This document shows, in pieces, positions 43,707 to 52,397 of a stretch of 64,000 nt of DNA. The notes beneath the pieces are model-generated. The model was not told the DNA's origin. It saw only the letters and a program-made list of their open reading frames with translations, and searched no databases. The DNA lies in the NCBI RefSeq assembly GCF_000255555.1, contig NZ_AGRW01000052.1, forward strand, positions 124,001 to 188,000. The letters run 5' to 3'. Position 1 is the stretch's first letter. Every line of letters begins with the position of its first letter. Source of the stretch: Treponema saccharophilum DSM 2985. GTDB taxonomy: Bacteria; Spirochaetota; Spirochaetia; Treponematales; Treponemataceae. The position numbers were made by a program, and so were the translations under genes.

Positions 43707-43790
43707 ATAGCAAATATTTTCCGTATCTACGGTAAAGATTGCAAACTGAATCAAAAACATCACAAACCTATATACAGCGGATGTTACGAT
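43707..43790 (-). other. second, diverged attI-like sequence
   Basis: ATAGCAAATATTTTCCGTAT plus CTACGGTAAA (43707-43736) matches attI at 42605-42634 in 26 of 30 positions; both contain a CCGTATCnACGG palindrome. A further weak match (CCTATAT near 43768) mirrors the -10 side of the Pc region. The Imm1-like cassette lies next to it. No integrase gene flanks it. Confidence 0.6.
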
Positions 43791-43846
43791 TCTTGTCGTC
43801 ATTGGTGTGAATGATTAAGTGTGCCTCAAAAAACGACAAAAAGTGG

Positions 43847-43874
43847 TTGACAGTATACCCCTTGTGGGTATAAG
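43847..43874 (+). promoter_or_regulatory. csoR-copA promoter with copper operator 1
   Basis: TTGACA (43847), 16-base spacer and TATAAG (43869). Between and over the -10 lies the palindrome TATACCC-CTTGT-GGGTATA (43854-43872), the G/C-tract inverted repeat expected for CsoR-type repressors. Confidence 0.75.
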
Positions 43875-43894
43875 TTTTACTCCGAAAAATAAAT

Positions 43895-43910
43895 ATACCC
43901 CCTTGGGTAT
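43895..43910 (+). promoter_or_regulatory. CsoR operator 2
   Basis: ATACCC-CCTT-GGGTAT, a second copy 23 bases downstream of the first, inside the transcribed leader before csoR. Confidence 0.65.
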
Positions 43911-43929
43911 TGTTTTTAGGAGTTCGATT

Positions 43930-44292
43930 ATGTCGGAAAATCAAGATATGGATGATATAGATTGTTGCTGTGAGAAAAACGAGGAGACCGAAGAGGCTTG
44001 CCCGCATTGCTCAGGAAAGCACAAGGTTCGGGACGAAGCGGAGTTCAAGACGCTCATGAACCGCCTCAAAAGAATCGAGGGGCAAGTCCGCGGAGTTGAG
44101 GGAATGCTTGAGAACAACGCGTACTGCACGGACATTTTGATGCAGGTTTCAGCGATAACGAGCGCACTCAACAGCTTCAACAAGGCTTTGCTCGCAAATC
44201 ACATGAAAACGTGCGTTGCCGATGGAATCCGAAATGGCGACGAGAGCGTAATCGATGAGTTTGTCGTCACGCTTCAAAAACTGATGAAGTAG
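43930..44292 (+). CDS. csoR: CsoR-family copper-sensing repressor
   Basis: 120 residues from ATG 43930 (TAGGAG upstream). The helical core is KTLMNRLKRIEGQVRGVEGM, NNAYCTDILMQVSAITSALN, ALLANHMKTCVADGI, carrying the Cys-His-Cys copper ligands (CTD, NHMKTC). An additional Cys/His-rich N-terminal stretch (IDCCCEKNEETEEACPHCSG) is unusual and may hold extra metal. It represses its own operon until Cu(I) binds; two palindromic operators precede it and copA follows 55 bases downstream. Confidence 0.93.
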   Translation: MSENQDMDDIDCCCEKNEETEEACPHCSGKHKVRDEAEFKTLMNRLKRIEGQVRGVEGMLENNAYCTDILMQVSAITSALNSFNKALLANHMKTCVADGIRNGDESVIDEFVVTLQKLMK

Positions 44293-44347
44293 TCGATAAA
44301 ACAAAACGCAGAAAACAAACCGCAAAAAAAACTTTGGAGAATATTTT

Positions 44348-46933
44348 ATGGAACATTATATTGTTACCGGGATGACCTGTGCTGCCTGCCAGTCAAGAGT
44401 CGAAAAGGCTGTCAGCGCAGTCGCGGGTGTTGAGTCTTGTGCTGTAAATTTACTTACAAATTCCATGGGAATTACAGGAAATGCAAATCCTTCTGAAATC
44501 ATAAATGCCGTTGAAAAAGCGGGCTACGGTGCGAGTTTGAAAAACACTGGCGCGGAAAAGAGTGCGTCTGGCGGAACATCGGCCTACGAAGATGAATTAA
44601 AAGATACCGAGACTCCAAAAATGAAAAAGCGCCTTGTCGCCTCTGTCGTTCTTCTGATTCCGCTTTTGTATGTCTCAATGGGTCATATGCTTTGGAACTG
44701 GTCTCTTCCGCCCTTCCTCGACGGCAATCATGTGGCGATGGGCTTGTATGAGCTTTTGCTCTCTGCCTTCATCATGGTGATAAACCAAAAGTTTTTTGTG
44801 AGCGGCTTCAAGGCTCTTCTTCACAAATCGCCGAATATGGACAGCCTTGTCGCTCTTGGCTCTGGCGCGGCGTTTGTCTACAGCGTGATTGCGCTTTTTT
44901 TGATGAGCGGCGCGGTTTTGGCGGGCGACGAGGAAAAAATCAAATATCTGATGAACCATTTTTATTTTGAGTCTGCCGCCACGATTCTCACGCTCATCAC
45001 TGTGGGAAAAATGCTTGAGGCAAAATCAAAGGGAAAGACGACTGACGCGTTGAAGTCATTGATGAAGATGGCGCCGAAAACTGCCGTGATTGTGGAAGGC
45101 GAAGGGGAAGCGCGAACAGAGAAAACTGTGCCGATTGAGCAGGTGAAAAAAGGCGAGCGCTTTGCGGTGCGACCGGGCGAGAGCATTCCTGTTGACGGAA
45201 TCGTCATCGAGGGAGAGAGCGCCGTCAACGAAGCCGCACTCACTGGGGAAAGCGTTCCTGTTGAAAAAACGGCGGGAAGCACAGTTTCGGCGGCGACGAT
45301 AAACACTTCGGGCTTTTTGGTTTGCGAGGCGACGAGAGTCGGCGAGGACACGACACTTTCGGGGATTATCCGCATGGTAAGCGATGCCGCCGCCACAAAA
45401 GCGCCGATTGCAAAAATCGCTGACAAGGTTTCTGCCGTTTTTGTCCCAGCGGTCATTTTGATTGCGCTCGTGACTTTTGCTGTCTGGCTTCTTGTGGGAC
45501 AGAGCGTCGGCTATGCTGTTGCTCGCGCGGTTTCAGTCCTGGTCATCAGCTGTCCGTGTGCGCTCGGGCTTGCGACTCCTGTTGCAATCATGGTCGGAAG
45601 CGGAATGGGCGCGAAGTCTGGCATTTTGTTCAAGACGGCTGCCGCTCAGGAAATGGCCGGAAAAACGCAGATTGTCGCTCTCGACAAAACGGGCACGGTC
45701 ACGACAGGAATCATGCAGGTTACGGATGTCATTGTAGCGGAGGGCGTGGCGGAAAGTGATTTGCTTGAAGCGGCGTACGCACTGGAAGCAAAGAGCGAGC
45801 ACCCGATTTCAAAGGCGATTGTCGAATATGCCGGGAAAAAGCAGATTAGACTTTTGGACACGAGCGAGTTTGAAATCAAGGCTGGAAAGGGACTTTCTGC
45901 CAGCGTCGACGGAAAAACAATCATCGGCGGAAACGCAAGATATATCGAATCTGTCGTAAACGAGATTCCGAATCAAGTTCGGAATGACAATTATCAGACA
46001 GAACTTGAAAAACTTGCTTCACAGGGAAAGACGCCCGTGCTTTTCGCGCGCGACAATGCTCTGCTCGGAATCATCGCCGTCGCGGACACAATCAAAGAGG
46101 ATTCCGCAAAGGCAATCAGAGAGCTGAAAAACATGGGAATCCACACGGTGCTTTTGACTGGCGACAACGAAATCACAGCGCGAGCGATTGCCGCTCAGGC
46201 TGGCGTTGACGAGGTTGTGGCAGGAGTTTTGCCCGACGGAAAAGAAGCCGTAATCAGAAAGCTCATGGAAAGCGGAAAAGTTGCCATGGTGGGCGACGGA
46301 ATCAACGACGCACCGTCATTGACCCGCGCTGACCTTGGAATCGCAATCGGAGCGGGAACGGACATCGCAATAGACGCCGCCGATGTGGTTTTGATGAAGG
46401 GAAGCCTTCTTGACGTGAGCGGAGCAATCAGGCTTTCGAGGGCTGTCATCAAGAATATCCACGAAAACTTGTTCTGGGCATTTTTCTATAATGTGATTGG
46501 AATCCCGCTCGCTGCCGGATGTTATGTTGCGGCTTTCGGCTGGAGCTTGAACCCGATTTTCGGCGCGGCTGCGATGGGGCTTTCAAGTTTCTGCGTCGTG
46601 TCGAATGCCCTGCGCCTTAACTTCTTGAAGAGTCACGATTCAAGGAGAGACAAAAAAGTGAAGAATCCCGTTTTGGGAAATCTTATATCAAATGCTGGTC
46701 AAGAAAAGGCTGGCAAGGAAAAATCTATGAAAATTTCTGTAAAAGGAATGATGTGCGGACACTGCGAAAAGCATGTAAAAGAAGCGCTCGAAGCAATCGA
46801 GGGAATCACAAGCGCGACAGCCTCTCACGAGAAGGCGGAGGTTGCAATCGAAACTTCAAAAGAAGTCGATGAGAGCGCGATTAAAGCCGCTGTTGAAAAA
46901 GCGGGCTACGAGTACAAAGGAATAATTGCATAA
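44348..46933 (+). CDS. copA: Cu(I)-exporting P-type ATPase with N- and C-terminal metal-binding domains
   Basis: 861 residues. N-terminal HMA with CAAC (VTGMTCAACQSRVEKAVSAV); eight membrane helices; actuator TGES (AALTGESVPVEK); transmembrane CPC (VISCPCALGLATP); phosphorylation DKTG (VALDKTGTVTTG); SEHPISKAI; GDGINDAPSL. A second HMA with CGHC is fused at the C-terminus (KISVKGMMCGHCEKHVKEAL), where many bacteria encode a separate copper chaperone. Residues about 539-549 (EIPNQVRND) are translated from an in-frame REP-like element. Pumps Cu(I) out of the cytoplasm. Confidence 0.95.
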   Translation: MEHYIVTGMTCAACQSRVEKAVSAVAGVESCAVNLLTNSMGITGNANPSEIINAVEKAGYGASLKNTGAEKSASGGTSAYEDELKDTETPKMKKRLVASVVLLIPLLYVSMGHMLWNWSLPPFLDGNHVAMGLYELLLSAFIMVINQKFFVSGFKALLHKSPNMDSLVALGSGAAFVYSVIALFLMSGAVLAGDEEKIKYLMNHFYFESAATILTLITVGKMLEAKSKGKTTDALKSLMKMAPKTAVIVEGEGEARTEKTVPIEQVKKGERFAVRPGESIPVDGIVIEGESAVNEAALTGESVPVEKTAGSTVSAATINTSGFLVCEATRVGEDTTLSGIIRMVSDAAATKAPIAKIADKVSAVFVPAVILIALVTFAVWLLVGQSVGYAVARAVSVLVISCPCALGLATPVAIMVGSGMGAKSGILFKTAAAQEMAGKTQIVALDKTGTVTTGIMQVTDVIVAEGVAESDLLEAAYALEAKSEHPISKAIVEYAGKKQIRLLDTSEFEIKAGKGLSASVDGKTIIGGNARYIESVVNEIPNQVRNDNYQTELEKLASQGKTPVLFARDNALLGIIAVADTIKEDSAKAIRELKNMGIHTVLLTGDNEITARAIAAQAGVDEVVAGVLPDGKEAVIRKLMESGKVAMVGDGINDAPSLTRADLGIAIGAGTDIAIDAADVVLMKGSLLDVSGAIRLSRAVIKNIHENLFWAFFYNVIGIPLAAGCYVAAFGWSLNPIFGAAAMGLSSFCVVSNALRLNFLKSHDSRRDKKVKNPVLGNLISNAGQEKAGKEKSMKISVKGMMCGHCEKHVKEALEAIEGITSATASHEKAEVAIETSKEVDESAIKAAVEKAGYEYKGIIA
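45962..45990. repeat. REP-like palindromic element (copy 4) inside copA
   Basis: GAGATTCCGAATCAAGTTCG followed by GAATGACA, the same palindrome family as at 10911, 23416 and 29053. Here it is in frame within copA and adds about ten residues in the nucleotide-binding lobe. Confidence 0.8.
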
Positions 46934-46941
46934 TCATTGAG

Positions 46942-46978
46942 AGTCCCGCGTGAATATCAGTTCTTTCGGGACTTTTCA
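46942..46978 (+). terminator. terminator after copA
   Basis: AGTCCCG (46942-46948) and CGGGACT (46967-46973) followed by TTTT. In the rest of the 384-bp gap to 47318 I see no gene; the AT-rich stretch near 47185-47215 probably holds the promoter of the next gene. Confidence 0.6.
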
Positions 46979-47317
46979 TTGTTCCTGACACAAGAAAAAG
47001 CGCTCGTGACTGTCGTGGAAAATGAGTATTCATCATCCGCTTTTTGAAAGGAAATAAGACGGGCTTGGCGCGCCTCCGATGCGTTTTTTGTAAGGGGAAG
47101 AAAGCGCGTCCTGCCCGTCCCGAATCGATATTACGGAAACGGAAGCGTAAAAAAAGCAGTATTGCATTGGACAATTCAGATTTTTGTATTCGATTTTGTA
47201 TAAATACATAAGCGATAATGAACTTTGTTTTTGCTTTTATAAAAATTCGGCTCGATTTTGTTCATTATTTTTTATTTTTACTGTCCGTTCATGTGTTTTT
47301 CATGGTACACTTCCGTC

Positions 47318-49507
47318 ATGGCATTGAAGATTTCAGAAAGGAAGCAGTTCCTCGCGGAGAGAAAGAGCGCGGGAAGGCGCGTGACGATCGGTTTTACTGG
47401 CATTGCCGATTTGCGCTCGTTCATCGGGCTTGAGTACATGAAGGGAATGATGAAGGCGGCCGCCGACTACGACATCAATTTCATAAATATGGGCGGCGCG
47501 GTCAAGTATTCGCTTTTCGACGACATCAATTTCATTTCGCATTACATAAAGAATTTCAGGTTCATGCGGGAGCCGTTCGTGGACGGGCTGGTGACGTGGG
47601 CGTCGTCGCTCTGGGAATTCATGGAGGAGCGGAACATCATCTCGCTTTTCTCCGGCCTGCGCCCGCTTCCGATGGTCGACATCGGGCACGTGGACATTCC
47701 GGGGGCTACGATGCTGAAAATCGACAGCGACATTGCGATACGCTCGATGATGGAGCACCTGGCGCTCGTGCACGGGTACACGAAATTCGCTTTTTTGGGC
47801 GCCGACATTTCCGAGCCGCACCGGAACAGGTTTTCGAACTACAAGAAGGAGCTTGCCCGGCTCGGGCTTTCCGACAGGCCGCATTCTGCCGTCCTCGCGC
47901 GGAGCATGAACCCGAACCACATCGCCGACGCCCTCGACGAGATATGCTCGAATTTCGTCCTCCGCGGCGGGCAGGACGTACAGGTCATAGTGACGTCGAC
48001 GGACGTCATCGCGACGGAGGTCATCGACCAGCTTTCGCGCCGGGGAATTTCCGTTCCCAAGGATGTCGCCGTGACCGGGTTCAACAACTGGTACGAGGGA
48101 ATAACGGCGCGCTCGCCGCTCACCACGATTGACCTCGCGTATTTCAGGCGGGGATATACGGCGGTCGAGATTCTTATCGACAAGCTCGTCTCCCCATCGT
48201 CCGCGCCGCGCATCGTACGCGTCGTGCCGTCGCTTGTCATACGGCAGTCGTGCGGCTGCTTCGAGGAATGCGTCGCCCGCGTCTCTTCGGGGCATTCCGA
48301 GGGCGCTGTCCTCGACTCCTTCCGCGAGTCGGAGGATACCCTCCGCGAAAGGCTCTCTTGCGCGCTCCGGGACGTTTTCCCGTTCAGGGACGACGACGAG
48401 GTTTCCGAGATGCTCGACGCGTTCTTCTCGGACGTGTACGAGGGAGGGGAGAGCCGGATGCTGCGGTTCTTCCAGCAGGTGCTCCAGAATTACAGGAAGG
48501 TCAGGGAATTCGACGGGGAGCATTTCCAGAACGTCGTCAGCCGCCTGCGCTCGCTTCTCCTTCCCGTCCTGAAGAACGAGGGCGATGATGTCGTGAGGAG
48601 GATGGAGGACTCGTTCCACCAGATGCGCTCGCTCGTCTCCGTCTACCAGAAATACGAGTCGTTCGCCGAGCGGGAAAACCCGTACCGGCTGAACAACATT
48701 TCCGAGCAGGCGGTGAGCTTCGTCTCGGCTTCGAGCAGGGAGAAGGTGTTCGACGCGCTGCGCTACCAGCTCGGCGTACTCGACATCCCCGGCGTTTCGC
48801 TCGCGCTCAGCGAGAACATGGGGTACAACTTCCCGACGCCGTCCGTCGAGTTCGTCTTTCCCGAGCCGCCGGAGAAATCGAAAAGCCTCATGCACCGCCG
48901 GATTTCCGAGCCGTATCTTTTCCCCAAGGAATTGTTCGACCGTGGGAAGCGGTATTGCGTCATGCTCGAAATCCTCCATCATGCCGACCGCTATTTCGGG
49001 TACGCGTTTTTCGAGATGAAGAGCCTGAACATCGCGACGTACGATGTCCTCAGGATGCTTTTGAGCAACGCGCTCTACCTCATCTACCGGAAGGAGGGGC
49101 GCACGCGCGAGGTGTCGTTCTCCGTGCGGGACGACCAGCTCAAGGAGCTGATTTCCGTGGAGACAGAGCCGCCGAGGAACGCGCGGTCGCGTCTTACCGT
49201 CGAGAAGATAACGGATTACCTGACGGAGCACATCGGCGAGATGACGAACATAGACAAGATGTCGTCCGAGCTGATGGTGAGCCGGAGCTACCTGAGCCGC
49301 CGGACGAAGGAGCTGACGGGGCTTTCCGTGCAGACGCTCCACGAGCGTCTGAAGATGGAGCAGGCGAAGAACATGCTTCTTCTCGACAGCTACGAGCTTT
49401 CCGAGATTGCCTCGTCGCTCGGGTTCAAGGACCAGAACTACTTCTCGAACGTGTTCAAGAAGAACACGGGGCTGAGCCCGCGCAACTGGCTCAAGAGCAA
49501 GGTGTGA
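47318..49507 (+). CDS. LacI-type sensor / AraC HTH fusion regulator
   Basis: 729 residues from ATG 47318 (no clear SD). Residues about 20-320 resemble a LacI/GalR periplasmic-binding-type sensor without its HTH: TIGFTGIADLRSFIGLEYMK, FAFLGADISEPHRNRF, VTGFNNWYEG. A central helical region follows, then a C-terminal AraC domain (about 630-729): KITDYLTEHIGEMTNIDKMS, SELMVSRSYLSRRTKELTGL, EIASSLGFKDQNYFSNVFKK. It probably controls carbohydrate uptake or degradation genes in response to a sugar. Such fusions are frequent in plant-degrading treponemes and clostridia. Targets unknown; the GH5 gene lies 2.9 kb downstream. Confidence 0.85.
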   Translation: MALKISERKQFLAERKSAGRRVTIGFTGIADLRSFIGLEYMKGMMKAAADYDINFINMGGAVKYSLFDDINFISHYIKNFRFMREPFVDGLVTWASSLWEFMEERNIISLFSGLRPLPMVDIGHVDIPGATMLKIDSDIAIRSMMEHLALVHGYTKFAFLGADISEPHRNRFSNYKKELARLGLSDRPHSAVLARSMNPNHIADALDEICSNFVLRGGQDVQVIVTSTDVIATEVIDQLSRRGISVPKDVAVTGFNNWYEGITARSPLTTIDLAYFRRGYTAVEILIDKLVSPSSAPRIVRVVPSLVIRQSCGCFEECVARVSSGHSEGAVLDSFRESEDTLRERLSCALRDVFPFRDDDEVSEMLDAFFSDVYEGGESRMLRFFQQVLQNYRKVREFDGEHFQNVVSRLRSLLLPVLKNEGDDVVRRMEDSFHQMRSLVSVYQKYESFAERENPYRLNNISEQAVSFVSASSREKVFDALRYQLGVLDIPGVSLALSENMGYNFPTPSVEFVFPEPPEKSKSLMHRRISEPYLFPKELFDRGKRYCVMLEILHHADRYFGYAFFEMKSLNIATYDVLRMLLSNALYLIYRKEGRTREVSFSVRDDQLKELISVETEPPRNARSRLTVEKITDYLTEHIGEMTNIDKMSSELMVSRSYLSRRTKELTGLSVQTLHERLKMEQAKNMLLLDSYELSEIASSLGFKDQNYFSNVFKKNTGLSPRNWLKSKV

Positions 49508-49648
49508 TTTTGCTTTTTCCATGTATATGTATGAACGCTTCGACTGCGCTCAACTGCCATATTTCGATGGTGAGCCGCCGAATGCCTGAAACTCGGCATC
49601 CGGCTTTTTGGAATATGCTCTATAAAAATTATTATGTATAATCACCGT

Positions 49649-50674
49649 ATGAAGTGTTTTTCTTTTCGCAAAGGCGGAGCCGCCATGTCCGCTCTTGTCG
49701 CTATTTCGATTCTGTCGTCGTGCGCGTCAAAGGTCGGGGTGCCTTCTGCGCCGCTGTGGGCTGATTCCTCGACGCTTGACCAGGCGTTTCCTCCCGCCGA
49801 TTTTCTGGCGCGGACGGGAACATCGAACATGCCGGAAAGCGCGCGGATGAGGGCCGACACGGAGCTTGCCTCATATTTCAGCACGAAAGTGGAGTCGTCC
49901 GTTTCTGCTGACGAGCAGTATACGAGTTCCTCCGACGGAAGCATGAAAAGCCGCCGGAACTTGGAGCGCAGCATGGATATATCTAGCAGCGCGGAATTCG
50001 TCGCCCTACGCCATACCGACGCGTATTTCGACAGGAGCCGCGGCCAGTATGTCGTCTGCGCCTACATCGACAGGAACGAGGCGTGGGGAATGCTTGAGCC
50101 GAAACTTTCCGCGGCGGCGCTCGACATGGAGGAGCGCTGGAACACGAGCCGCGACGAGGTCGAGCCGTTCAGGCGTCTCCTCCTGCTCAACTCGCTCGTC
50201 CTCCGCTCCGACGATTTTTATCCGCTTTACTACACCGCGCTCGGAATTTCCCGCGACAATGCGAAAAAATACGCGGGCTCTGATTCCCTCGTCAGGAAAG
50301 CGGCGTCGGAGCGCGTGAGGCTCGGGCAGTCAATCCGGATTTCGGTGCGCGCATCGGGCGACGATTCGGGGCGCGTCAGGACGAAGCTCGGCGAGGTTCT
50401 GTCGAAGGACGGATTTTTCGTCACCGAGGGGAATGGCGACTACATCGCGGACGTGGCCGTCTCGCTCGACATATCGGACGGGACGAAGCTTTTTACGGTG
50501 AACCCGTCCGTCTCCGTCGTCATAAAAACAGCTTCCGGGACGGAAATCGCGGCGTGGCGAAAAAATGCGCGCCGCGCGATGTCGTACGCGAGGGAGCCTG
50601 CCGTCAAGAACGCCATCACGAAAATCGAGCAGGAAATCGACGGAAGCTTCCGCTCTGAATGCCTCGGCGAGTAG
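49649..50674 (+). CDS. LPP20-like lipoprotein
   Basis: 341 residues from ATG 49649. Lipoprotein signal peptide: KCFSFRKGGAAMSALVAI then SILSSCASK. The LPP20-type domain follows: ARMRADTELASYFSTKVESS, SMDISSSAEFVALRHTDAYF, QYVVCAYIDRNEAWGML. LPP20 family members are outer-membrane or periplasmic-face lipoproteins of unknown role in spirochaetes and Helicobacter. The C-terminal half (about 230-341) looks like a separate beta-rich domain. Single gene with its own terminator. Confidence 0.75.
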   Translation: MKCFSFRKGGAAMSALVAISILSSCASKVGVPSAPLWADSSTLDQAFPPADFLARTGTSNMPESARMRADTELASYFSTKVESSVSADEQYTSSSDGSMKSRRNLERSMDISSSAEFVALRHTDAYFDRSRGQYVVCAYIDRNEAWGMLEPKLSAAALDMEERWNTSRDEVEPFRRLLLLNSLVLRSDDFYPLYYTALGISRDNAKKYAGSDSLVRKAASERVRLGQSIRISVRASGDDSGRVRTKLGEVLSKDGFFVTEGNGDYIADVAVSLDISDGTKLFTVNPSVSVVIKTASGTEIAAWRKNARRAMSYAREPAVKNAITKIEQEIDGSFRSECLGE

Positions 50675-50691
50675 ACGGGCTCATGCAGCAA

Positions 50692-50723
50692 AAAAAACGC
50701 ATCCGAAAATGGATGCGTTTTTT
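50692..50723. terminator. bidirectional terminator between the lipoprotein gene and ackA
   Basis: ACGCATCC (50697-50704) and GGATGCGT (50711-50718) around GAAAAT, flanked by A- and T-runs; serves both convergent genes. Confidence 0.85.
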
Positions 50724-50744
50724 TCTTTTTGCGTTACGGAAAAA

Positions 50745-52085
50745 CTACGGGCGGACTACGATTGATGCGAGCTCTGGGTTCTTCTCAAGCTCCTTCGCAA
50801 GCCCGGCCTCGCGCGCCTTGTTGCGGTACGCGGGATCCTGGAAGCTGTACTTGAAGTTCGTGTGGACGTCGTACGTTCCCTGCATGATTGCGAACGCGTC
50901 CTCCGTCATGACAAGCTCCTCGTCCGTCGGGATGACGAAAACCTTCACCTTGCTGTCGTCCGCGCTGATGCACGTCTCGGCGTTGCCTGTGTTCGAAAGC
51001 TCGTTCTTCTTGGGGTCGATTTTGATTCCGAGGTGCTCAAGACCTTCGAGCGCCTTTCCGCGGATGAGGGCGGAGTGCTCGCCGACGCCCGCCGTGTAGA
51101 CGATTGCGTCGACGGGGCCGACTGCCGCAAGGTACGCGCCGAAGTATTTCTTGAGGCGGTAGCATTCCATGTCGACCGCGAGCTGCGCGTCAGCGTTTCC
51201 CTTCTCGGCGGCGTCCGCGATGTCGCGGCGGTCAGAAGAAAGCCCCGTGAGACCGAGCAGGCCAGATTTCTTGTTCAGTGCGTTGTCCATCTCGTCGGCG
51301 GTCATTCCCGTCTGGCGCATGATGTAGAACGGAAGCGCGCAGTCCATGTCGCCGCTTCTCGTTCCCATCACGAGGCCCTCAAGCGGGGTGATTCCCATCG
51401 ACGTGTCGTAGCAGCAGCCGTTCTTCACGGCGCACATTGAGGCGCCGTTTCCGACGTGCGCGATGATGATGTTCGTGTCCTTGGGGTCCTTGTGCAGGAG
51501 GACGGCGGCGCGCTTTGCCGTGTAGAGGAAGCTCGTCCCGTGGAATCCGTAGCGGCGTGCGCCGTATTTCTCGTACCATTCCTTGGGGATTGCGTAGCGG
51601 TAGCTTGATGCGGGCATCGTCTGGTGCCATGCCGTGTCCATGACGGCAACGTGCGGGACGTTCGGGAGGACTTTCTGTGCCGCCTCGATTCCCATGATGT
51701 TCGCCGGCATGTGGAGCGGTCCGAGCCCGCAGACGGCTGGTGACTTGAAGACATCGAGGACTTCGGGCGTGACCTTCACCGACTTGGTGAATTTGTCGCC
51801 GCCATGGAGGACGCGGTGCCCGACAGCGCCAATCTGCTTCATGTCGGAGATGACGCCGTGCTCCTTGTCGGTGATGGCGTTCAGGATGAGCTCGATTGCC
51901 TCCTTGTGCGTGGGGCAGTCCTTCTCGAGGACGAACTTGTCCTTTCCCTTCGGTTTGTGTGTTATGACAGAGCCGGGAGCCGTGACGCGCTCGACGACGC
52001 CCGTCGCGAGAACGTCCTTGTTGTCCCAATCGTAAACCTGATACTTCGCGGAAGAAGATCCGCAGTTCAAAGTAAGAATGACCAT
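50745..52085 (-). CDS. ackA: acetate kinase
   Basis: 446 residues, longer than the usual 400. Signatures: [52 protein letters not shown] with [34 protein letters not shown]. Converts acetyl phosphate and ADP to acetate and ATP, the energy-yielding end of fermentation. ATG 52085 is chosen because GGAG lies six bases upstream; the Lys-containing start two codons earlier is possible. No pta gene is adjacent. A TATAAT-like -10 lies about 40 bases upstream. Confidence 0.97.
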   Translation of the reverse strand: MVILTLNCGSSSAKYQVYDWDNKDVLATGVVERVTAPGSVITHKPKGKDKFVLEKDCPTHKEAIELILNAITDKEHGVISDMKQIGAVGHRVLHGGDKFTKSVKVTPEVLDVFKSPAVCGLGPLHMPANIMGIEAAQKVLPNVPHVAVMDTAWHQTMPASSYRYAIPKEWYEKYGARRYGFHGTSFLYTAKRAAVLLHKDPKDTNIIIAHVGNGASMCAVKNGCCYDTSMGITPLEGLVMGTRSGDMDCALPFYIMRQTGMTADEMDNALNKKSGLLGLTGLSSDRRDIADAAEKGNADAQLAVDMECYRLKKYFGAYLAAVGPVDAIVYTAGVGEHSALIRGKALEGLEHLGIKIDPKKNELSNTGNAETCISADDSKVKVFVIPTDEELVMTEDAFAIMQGTYDVHTNFKYSFQDPAYRNKAREAGLAKELEKNPELASIVVRP

Positions 52086-52397
52086 TTTCATCTCCAAAAA
52101 AAAAGAAAAATTTCCGCTCATTATAAAACTATCCGGCAAAAATGGCTATGTCAGAAAAACAGACTGTTTTATGAATAAACCTGTCCGGAACCTTCGTCTT
52201 TCGGGCGTGGCCCGATGAAGCGCGGCTGTGCGTCCCGGAGCGAAATGCGCGCGCACCGCAAGAAACTGACGTTTTTTCCATTATTCTGACGCAAATATTT
52301 GCCTGAATCGTGGATTATGCAGTCCAGATACCGTTCGCCGCTTCGTCCCGGATTTTTCGGGGCGCGCATTTTTTTTATTGATTGCAAGGAGGATTTT
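52086..52397. other. intergenic region between divergent ackA and GH5 gene
   Basis: 312 bp. On the ackA side, minus-strand TATAAT at 52125-52120. A small hairpin CGGGC-GTG-GCCCG lies near 52199-52211. The GH5 side ends with AAGGAGG at 52386. No gene or strong operator was recognised. Confidence 0.5.

Noticed and set aside
31995-43790. Prophage, ICE or genomic island with tRNA attachment site
   Set aside because: No tRNA, direct flanking repeats, phage structural or conjugation genes; attC sites and the IntI remnant explain the region as an integron array.
43668-43802. N-terminal extension of the Imm1-like gene
   Set aside because: The extra 45 codons run through the attI-like sequence; ATG 43667 has a good SD and family-like length.
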